A stretch of DNA of 13,018 nucleotides. It comes from JADJMO01 sp016794445. GTDB lineage: Bacteria > Myxococcota_A > Polyangia > Polyangiales > JADJMO01. How positions within the stretch are numbered: the stretch's first letter is position 1; the number at the start of each line of letters is the position of its first letter. Location: the NCBI GenBank assembly GCA_016794445.1, contig JAEUKC010000214.1, forward strand, positions 1 to 13,018, given 5' to 3'. This document shows positions 6,459 through 13,018 of this stretch, piece after piece. The position numbers and the translations under genes were made by a program. A model generated the notes under the pieces. It saw only the letters and a program-made list of their open reading frames with translations. It had not been told where the DNA came from and ran no database searches.

Positions 6459-9074
6459 GTGGACGGTCGCGGGACTGGTCTCGAGGTCTGGCTCGTCGCC
6501 CGGCGGGACGACGGCGATCTCGCGAGCTGCGCGCGCGCCCTCGGCTGGCGGGTCACCGATCTGCCCCTCGCCCAGCTCGAGTGGAGACTCGAGCGCTCGA
6601 CGCCCGAGCTCCTGGTGGTGGACGCGGAGCTCGAGGGGGTCCGTCCCTTCGTCGACCGGCTCGGCGCGTGGGCCATCCCGGCGCTCGTGCTGGGTCGAGA
6701 GCCGATCGCGTTCGTGCCCGACTCGGTCGTGTTCCTGGCCCGCCCGTTCGACGCGCGCTTGCTCGCCGTCCACGCCCGCCTCGCCGCCGCGCTCTCGGGT
6801 TCTCGCTCCACCTTGCGCAGCAGCGAGGAGCGCCTCGCCATCGCCGAGGTCGCCCTGCGCGCCCGCGATCGGCACCAGGAGGCGCTCCTCGCGGCCTCGC
6901 CGGTCGGTGTCTGCGAGATGGATCTCGAGGGGCGTTGCACCTACGTCAACGAGACGTGGTGCGAGATGTCCGGGCTGAGCGCCGAGGAGGCCGTGGGCCA
7001 GGGATACCGTCGCGCGCTCCACCCCGAGAGCAGGGCCGCGTTCGACGAGGCCTGGCGACGATCCATCGCCGAGGGCAGCACCTTTCGGCTCGAATACCGG
7101 CTCCTGCGGCCCGACGGTCAGGAGCGCTGGGTCCTCGGACAGTCGGTGCCGCTCCCGGTCGACAACGAGGTCATCGGCTTCGTCGGGACCGTGACCGACC
7201 TCACCGCCCGTCGCCGCTCGGAGGAGGAGCTCGCCCGACGCGAGGAGCTCTTGCGGGTCTCCCAGACCCTCGCCCGCGTCGGGTGCTGGGAGTGGGATTC
7301 GGTCCGGCAACGGCTCTCCTGGTCCGAGGAGATGTTCCGCCTCCATGGCCAGGAGCCCGGGTCGTTCGTGCTCGACCGAGCCGCGGCCCGTCAGCTGTAC
7401 GTGCCGGAGGACCGCGCCTGGTTCGACGAGATGACCAGCGGTCGCTCGGGGGAGGGCAGCGGCGAGCTCCGGCTCCTGCGGGGAGGCCACGTGCACTCCG
7501 TCTCCTATCGAACGTATCCGGACGGCAGGGTGGTGGGCGCGAACCTCGACGTCACCGAGCAGCGCCAGCGGGAGGCCGCCCTCGAGCTCGCCGACTTCAG
7601 CATCGAGCACGCCGTCGACGGGTTCCACATGGTCGACGAGTCGGCGCGCTTCCTCTCGGTCAACGCCGCGTCCTGTCAGCTCCTCGGCTACGCCCGCCAC
7701 GAGCTCCTGAACATGACCGTGCACGACATCGACCCGCAGTTCGACCCGGCCACGTGGCCCACACACTGGGCCGAGCTGCGGCAGAAGGGGGCGCTCTCGT
7801 TCGAGAGCGAGGTGCGCACCAAGTCCGGCGAGCTCGTCCCGGTCGAGATCGCCGCCAATCTGCTCTCGTTCGAGGGTCGGCAGTTCGAGTTCGCGGTGAT
7901 GCGCGACCTCCGCGAGCGGCGCCGCTCCGAGGAGCAGCGCGCCCTCCTCGAGGGACGCCTGCGGCAGGCGCAGAAGATGGAGTCGCTCGGCACGCTCGCC
8001 GGCGGCATCGCGCACGACTTCAACAACCTGCTCGCGGCCATCACCTGCAACCTCGAGCTCGCCGACGAGGCGCTGGCCGCGGGGGAGCCGCTGGGCGTGG
8101 AGCTCGACGAGATCCGGATGGCGACCACCCGGGCCACCGACCTCGTGCGTCGGATCCTGGCGTTCAGCCGCAAGCAGCCCGCGCGCCGCGCCGTCGCTCG
8201 CCTCGACCCGATCGTGCAAGAGGTCGCGCGGCTGCTGCGGGCGGGGATCCCGGCGGCCATCGAGCTCGTGACCGAGATCGGTGAGCGCGTCCCGCCGGTG
8301 CTCATGGACAGCACGCAGATCCATCAAGTGTTGATGAATCTCGGGACCAACGCGTGGCAGGCGATCGCGAGGCCCAAGGGGACCATCCGGCTCGGGCTCG
8401 AGAGCGTCACCGTGGTCGAGGGGCGCGTCGTGCCGCCCGGTCGCTACGCGCGTGTGCGGGTCGGCGACGACGGCGTCGGCATCAGCGCTTCCACGATCGA
8501 GCGCATCTTCGAGCCGTTCTTCACCACCAAGGGGGTCGGCGTCGGCACCGGCCTCGGGCTCGCGGTCGTGCACGGCATCGTCACCGAGCACGGCGGGGTC
8601 ATCGTCGTCGACAGCGTCGAGCAGCAGGGGGCGGTGTTCGACGTGTACCTGCCTGCCGCCGACAGGGACCTCGCGCACTCCGAGCAGCCGCCCTCCCTGC
8701 GGCACACCGGCAGCGGACGGGTCCTCCTGGTCGACGACGACGAGGCGATCCTGCGCGCGAGCAAGCGCTTGATCGACATGCTCGGCTACGAGGTCACGGC
8801 GTTCGCCTCGTCGGTCGAGGCGCTGGCCGAGGTGCAGGCCGACCCGACCCGGTTCGACGTCCTCGTCACCGACCTCAGCATGCCCGAGCTCGGCGGGTTC
8901 GACCTCGCGCTGCGCGTCCACGAGCTCCGCGAGGACCTACCGGTCATCCTCGTCACGGGGCGCCGCTCGATCGACGACGTGGACCTCGCGCCCGCGCGGA
9001 TCCACGTCGTGCTCGACAAGCCTTACAGCAGCGAGGAGCTCAGCGCGGCGCTGCGGAGCGCTCGGTCGGGCTGA
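6459..9074 (+). CDS. Hybrid sensor histidine kinase: pseudo-receiver, three PAS domains, kinase core, receiver
   Basis: A soluble protein of 871 residues with no membrane helix. Residues about 8-110 look like a degenerate receiver: LLVVDAEL carries an Asp (D55) where phosphorylation would occur, and ARPFD has Arg where receivers keep the Lys of KPF. PAS domains lie at about 141-250, 262-370 and 372-487. The kinase core has the H-box GGIAHDFNNLL (H519), the N-box NLGTNAWQA (N631), the G1 box DDGVGI, FEPFFTTK, and the G2 box GTGLGL (696-701). The C-terminal receiver (about 753-870) is intact: acidic cluster D759-D761, phospho-acceptor D805 in VTDLSMPE, T833 and K854. Known role: ATP-dependent autophosphorylation at His, then transfer to the receiver Asp. 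GTG 6459 is the first start after an in-frame stop at 6447. No response regulator or phosphotransfer protein is adjacent, so the output partner is unknown. The signal is probably cytoplasmic. Confidence 0.95.
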   Translation: MDGRGTGLEVWLVARRDDGDLASCARALGWRVTDLPLAQLEWRLERSTPELLVVDAELEGVRPFVDRLGAWAIPALVLGREPIAFVPDSVVFLARPFDARLLAVHARLAAALSGSRSTLRSSEERLAIAEVALRARDRHQEALLAASPVGVCEMDLEGRCTYVNETWCEMSGLSAEEAVGQGYRRALHPESRAAFDEAWRRSIAEGSTFRLEYRLLRPDGQERWVLGQSVPLPVDNEVIGFVGTVTDLTARRRSEEELARREELLRVSQTLARVGCWEWDSVRQRLSWSEEMFRLHGQEPGSFVLDRAAARQLYVPEDRAWFDEMTSGRSGEGSGELRLLRGGHVHSVSYRTYPDGRVVGANLDVTEQRQREAALELADFSIEHAVDGFHMVDESARFLSVNAASCQLLGYARHELLNMTVHDIDPQFDPATWPTHWAELRQKGALSFESEVRTKSGELVPVEIAANLLSFEGRQFEFAVMRDLRERRRSEEQRALLEGRLRQAQKMESLGTLAGGIAHDFNNLLAAITCNLELADEALAAGEPLGVELDEIRMATTRATDLVRRILAFSRKQPARRAVARLDPIVQEVARLLRAGIPAAIELVTEIGERVPPVLMDSTQIHQVLMNLGTNAWQAIARPKGTIRLGLESVTVVEGRVVPPGRYARVRVGDDGVGISASTIERIFEPFFTTKGVGVGTGLGLAVVHGIVTEHGGVIVVDSVEQQGAVFDVYLPAADRDLAHSEQPPSLRHTGSGRVLLVDDDEAILRASKRLIDMLGYEVTAFASSVEALAEVQADPTRFDVLVTDLSMPELGGFDLALRVHELREDLPVILVTGRRSIDDVDLAPARIHVVLDKPYSSEELSAALRSARSG

Positions 9075-9103
9075 CGGCCGCCCTTCTCGGGTGCGCGCGT
9101 CGC

Positions 9104-10393
9104 TCAGGGCTGGCAGGTCTTCTGGGTGCCCATGCCACCGGAGAGCTTGCAGGTCGTGCCCGTCGGGCAGCCGAGATCGCTCGTGCAGTTCTTGACGCAG
9201 TAGCCGCTGAGGCCAGCGGGGAGGGACGTCATCGTGTAGAGATCGGCGCCGGTCGTGCTCTTGGCGGTGAGCAGGGAGTCGCAGCTGTAGCCGGTGGGGC
9301 ACTCGCCGGTGCTGCCGGCCTTGCAGAGGGTGGTGCAGTAGCCCGCGGTGGTGGTGCCCTTGAGGCAGAGGCAGTCGGTGGCGGTGGTGCAGGCGTCGCC
9401 GAGCACCTTGGTGTAGATGAACTTGCAGTAGCCCGAGGTGAAGTCGCACTTCCAGGCGGCCGGGGCGCCGGTGCCCCACGCGGTCTTGCAGGCCGTGTCC
9501 GAGGTGCAGGTCTTGTTCACGCAGAGGTTCTGGCCGACGTCGCACACGCTGCCCGACGGGCAGTCGGCGCTCGTGACGCAACCGCCCTGGCACGAGCCCA
9601 CGACCAGGGTCTTGCCGTCGGTGGCGGTGGTGAGCGCCTCGGGGTAGCAGGCGTTCTTGCCCGCGCAGGTCTCCACCCAGGTGCCGTCGCCCTTGAGCTG
9701 GCAGCGGGGCTCGCAGGTGGCGGCGGCGGTGCCCGACTGCAGGCAGATCCCCGTGTCGCCGTCGCAGTAGCGGATGGTGGTGGTGTCGGTGGGTAGGCAG
9801 GCGTCGCCGCCGCCGAAGTCGATCTGCATGCAGACCGCCGTCGGGTTCAGCGGACCGACGATGTAGATGCCGTTGGTGCACACGCCGAGGCCGAGCCCGG
9901 TGAGGTCGCAGTCGACGTCCGAGGTGCAGATCTTCCCGGTGGTCTTGTCGGCGAGGACGCCGGTGTCGGTCCCCGTGTCGGTCGCGGAGTCGATGACGAC
10001 GATGCTGTCGGCCGCGCCCGAGTCGAAGCCCGTGTCGAACCCAGCGCCCGAGTCGAACCCAGTGCCGGTATCCAGCGGACCCGTGTCGAGGACGGTCCCG
10101 GTGTCGAACGCGGTGCCTGTATCCAGCAAGCCCGTGTCGAACGTGGCGCCGGTATCCAACCCACCTGTGTCGACCGAGCTACCCGTGTCGACCGAGGTAC
10201 CGGTGTCGCTCGAACCCGTGTCCTTGCCGGTGCCCGTGTCGTCGCCGGTCGCGGTGTCGTCCCCGGTCGTCGTGTCGCTCGCCGTGGAGTCGGCGCGGCC
10301 CGAATCGCGCACCGGCACGACCTCCGTCGTCTCGCCGTCGGCGCAGCCAGCGAGGACGAGGGACGCGGCGAGCGAGAGGTGGGCGAGGCGCAT
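9104..10393 (-). CDS. Cys-rich lipoprotein with a long Asp-Thr-Gly repeat stalk
   Basis: A protein of 429 residues. The N-terminus MRLAHLSLAASLVLAGC has a clear lipobox (LAGC, Cys17). Residues about 30-145 are almost only Asp, Thr, Ser and Gly with scattered hydrophobics, dominated by DTG/DSG units 4-6 residues apart: a highly acidic, probably extended stalk that could bind calcium. Residues 156-429 hold 32 cysteines in short repeats such as CTSDVDCDL, CVTSADCPSGSVC and CTSDLGCPTGTTC, as in other myxobacterial surface proteins, probably all in disulfides. Inferred location: outer membrane, facing the surface or periplasm. No catalytic motif is visible and the function is unknown. It lies 57 bases downstream of the peptidase on the same strand and converges with the kinase gene, with only 29 bases between stops and no clear terminator. 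GAGGAG lies 12 bases before the start. Confidence 0.88.
   Translation of the reverse strand: MRLAHLSLAASLVLAGCADGETTEVVPVRDSGRADSTASDTTTGDDTATGDDTGTGKDTGSSDTGTSVDTGSSVDTGGLDTGATFDTGLLDTGTAFDTGTVLDTGPLDTGTGFDSGAGFDTGFDSGAADSIVVIDSATDTGTDTGVLADKTTGKICTSDVDCDLTGLGLGVCTNGIYIVGPLNPTAVCMQIDFGGGDACLPTDTTTIRYCDGDTGICLQSGTAAATCEPRCQLKGDGTWVETCAGKNACYPEALTTATDGKTLVVGSCQGGCVTSADCPSGSVCDVGQNLCVNKTCTSDTACKTAWGTGAPAAWKCDFTSGYCKFIYTKVLGDACTTATDCLCLKGTTTAGYCTTLCKAGSTGECPTGYSCDSLLTAKSTTGADLYTMTSLPAGLSGYCVKNCTSDLGCPTGTTCKLSGGMGTQKTCQP
9959..10222 (-). repeat. Degenerate in-frame tandem repeat encoding DTG/DSG units
   Basis: About 16 DTG or DSG triplets are encoded here, most spaced 15 or 18 bases apart (e.g. 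DTGSSV, DTGATF, DTGTAF), with an interruption around residues 127-138. On the plus strand it reads as repeated CCCGTGTCGA- and GGTATCCA-like blocks. The units differ enough in DNA sequence that this is an old or selected protein repeat, not a recent expansion. Confidence 0.8.
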
Positions 10394-10399
10394 CCGCTC

Positions 10400-10428
10400 G
10401 GATTACTCCTCGCGACCGCCTCGCGCAA
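10400..10428 (-). promoter_or_regulatory. Possible promoter of the DTG-repeat lipoprotein gene
   Basis: On the minus strand, TTGCGC (10428-10423), a 17-base spacer, then TAATCC (10405-10400), ending 6 bases before ATG 10393. The TTG and the spacing suit a housekeeping -35, but TAATCC matches the -10 consensus only at TA. AGTAAT two bases upstream is an alternative. If real, the transcript would be leaderless or nearly so; the GAGGAG at 10411-10406 would instead favour a leadered message from the peptidase gene. Confidence 0.35.
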
Positions 10429-10438
10429 CCCGCGGTTG
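10426..10438. promoter_or_regulatory. 13-bp inverted repeat between peptidase and lipoprotein genes
   Basis: CAACC-CGC-GGTTG, perfect 5-base arms, 12 bases after the peptidase stop codon. It overlaps the possible -35 TTGCGC of the downstream lipoprotein gene by three bases. It could be an operator or the stem of a weak terminator for the peptidase transcript; no T-run follows on the minus strand. Confidence 0.3.
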
Positions 10439-10450
10439 ATTCAGGTCACA

Positions 10451-12652
<2,202 letters not shown>

Positions 12653-12661
12653 GGACGGCCG

Positions 12662-12671
12662 ATGGTACTCT
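12662..12671. promoter_or_regulatory. Overlapping divergent -10-like elements sharing one TA
   Basis: Plus strand TACTCT (12666-12671) ends 6 bases before GTG 12678. Minus strand TACCAT (12667-12662) ends 9 bases before ATG 12652. Both use the same TA at 12666-12667, in the centre of GGTACT. The two start codons are only 25 bases apart, so both genes must be driven from this site or from inside each other. No -35 is clear on either side. Confidence 0.4.
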
Positions 12672-12677
12672 CGCGCG

Positions 12678-13018
12678 GTGTCGCTCCGCACCCTCGTCTT
12701 CGCCGCGTTCGCCTGCGCCGGCTGCACCGCCTCGCCCGAGTCGCTCTGCGAGCACGTGATCGCGGTCGCCGACGGGCCCGCCCAGAACAAGGACGTGCGC
12801 GCCGTGGAGATCGGCAAGTGCGCGGAGAAATGGGCGGCCAAGAAGCAGAAGGACGGAAAAGCATACGCTTGTTATGCATCGTGCGCGACCGGCACCAAGC
12901 GCCTCGTCGAGATCGGGGAGTGCATGCCCAAGTGCTACCCGAACGAGCCCCGGCCCAAGGACGAGCCCGACAAGCTCGAGGGGGTCATCTGGACCCCGCC
13001 CTCGGCGTCGGCGAGCGC
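12678..13018 (+). CDS. Small Cys-rich lipoprotein, N-terminal part only
   Basis: The frame is open from GTG 12678 to the window edge (113 residues), so the C-terminus is missing. The N-terminus VSLRTLVFAAFACAGC is a short signal with lipobox CAGC (Cys16). The mature part is Lys/Glu-rich and has cysteines at 24, 48, 65, 69, 82 and 86; the last four form two C-x3-C motifs 12 residues apart (CYASC and CMPKC). A Pro-rich acidic segment follows and the sequence ends in Pro/Ser/Ala. Function unknown. An in-frame ATG at 12651 would add nine residues (MDGRWYSRA), but the GTG gives the better signal peptide and fits the TACTCT element. Codons at about 60-67 are unusual (see separate entry). Confidence 0.75.
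   Translation, partial: MSLRTLVFAAFACAGCTASPESLCEHVIAVADGPAQNKDVRAVEIGKCAEKWAAKKQKDGKAYACYASCATGTKRLVEIGECMPKCYPNEPRPKDEPDKLEGVIWTPPSASAS
12855..12881 (+). other. AT-rich island with an inverted repeat inside the lipoprotein gene
   Basis: Eight adjacent codons (residues 60-67) run GGA AAA GCA TAC GCT TGT TAT GCA; seven of the eight end in A or T, whereas the rest of the gene nearly always ends in G or C. Within it GCATA (12862-12866) and TATGC (12874-12878) form an inverted repeat with a 7-base centre. On the minus strand TATGCT (12866-12861) resembles a -10 box. Confidence 0.4.

Noticed and set aside
6234..8921. An 895-codon open frame on the minus strand
   Set aside because: It lies antisense to the histidine kinase, whose motifs are unmistakable. 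Its product is a Gly/Arg/Asp/His-rich mix with no domain pattern, typical of frames kept open by high GC.
9075..9103. Search for a bidirectional terminator between the convergent kinase and lipoprotein genes
   Set aside because: Only short imperfect GC-rich pairings (e.g. CCC-TTCTC-GGG) and no T-run; not enough to call a terminator.
9959..10222. The DTG repeat as a CRISPR-like or minisatellite element
   Set aside because: Units are 12-18 bases, degenerate, always in frame with the gene and without unique spacers; it is a protein repeat.
12653..12841. Longer N-terminus for the prolyl oligopeptidase
   Set aside because: It would bury the signal peptide 63 residues inside the protein and overlap the divergent lipoprotein gene.

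Overview
The window is very GC-rich (about 70% by eye) and almost every codon ends in G or C. The gene content points to Myxococcota, most likely Polyangia: many lipoproteins with Cys-rich repeats of the CTxDxDC type, an ECF sigma factor paired with a VIT/VWA protein, a large PAS-rich hybrid histidine kinase and a predicted secreted prolyl oligopeptidase. This placement is inference; there is no rRNA or other marker gene. I see no tRNA, CRISPR array, insertion sequence or phage gene. Nine genes fill nearly all of the window and no gene-free stretch reaches 100 bases.

Layout. (1) Positions 1-4019, minus strand: an ECF sigma factor (3390-4019) overlaps by ATGA the start of a very large protein (3393 to beyond position 1). 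That protein joins a cytoplasmic zinc-binding anti-sigma segment, one membrane helix, a FecR-like domain, a VIT domain, a VWA domain with a MIDAS site, and a Gly-rich/helical tail. (2) 4087-6381, plus strand, divergent from the sigma gene: a coiled-coil protein overlaps a DUF938 methyltransferase by GTGA, then come a small Cys-rich lipoprotein and, one base later, a short beta-carbonic-anhydrase-like protein. (3) 6459-9074, plus: a hybrid histidine kinase (degenerate receiver, three PAS domains, kinase core, receiver). (4) 9104-12652, minus: a Cys-rich lipoprotein with a long Asp-Thr-Gly repeat, preceded on that strand by a prolyl oligopeptidase. (5) 12678 to the end, plus: the beginning of a small Cys-rich lipoprotein, divergent from the peptidase.

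How the parts relate. The sigma factor and its membrane-spanning partner form a plausible envelope-to-transcription signalling pair. The kinase is a second sensory system with no separate response regulator beside it. The other genes are mostly predicted envelope proteins (three lipoproteins and an exported peptidase) and do not form one obvious pathway. The most notable non-coding signal is a repeated start architecture: several genes lack a well-placed Shine-Dalgarno and have a TA step (often TAnnnT) 12-13 bases before the start codon. That is what leaderless transcripts driven by a -10 element would look like. At 12662-12671 two such elements face away from each other and share one TA. I found no clearly new defence or biosynthetic system; the best candidate for novelty is the sigma/anti-sigma-FecR-VIT-VWA pair.
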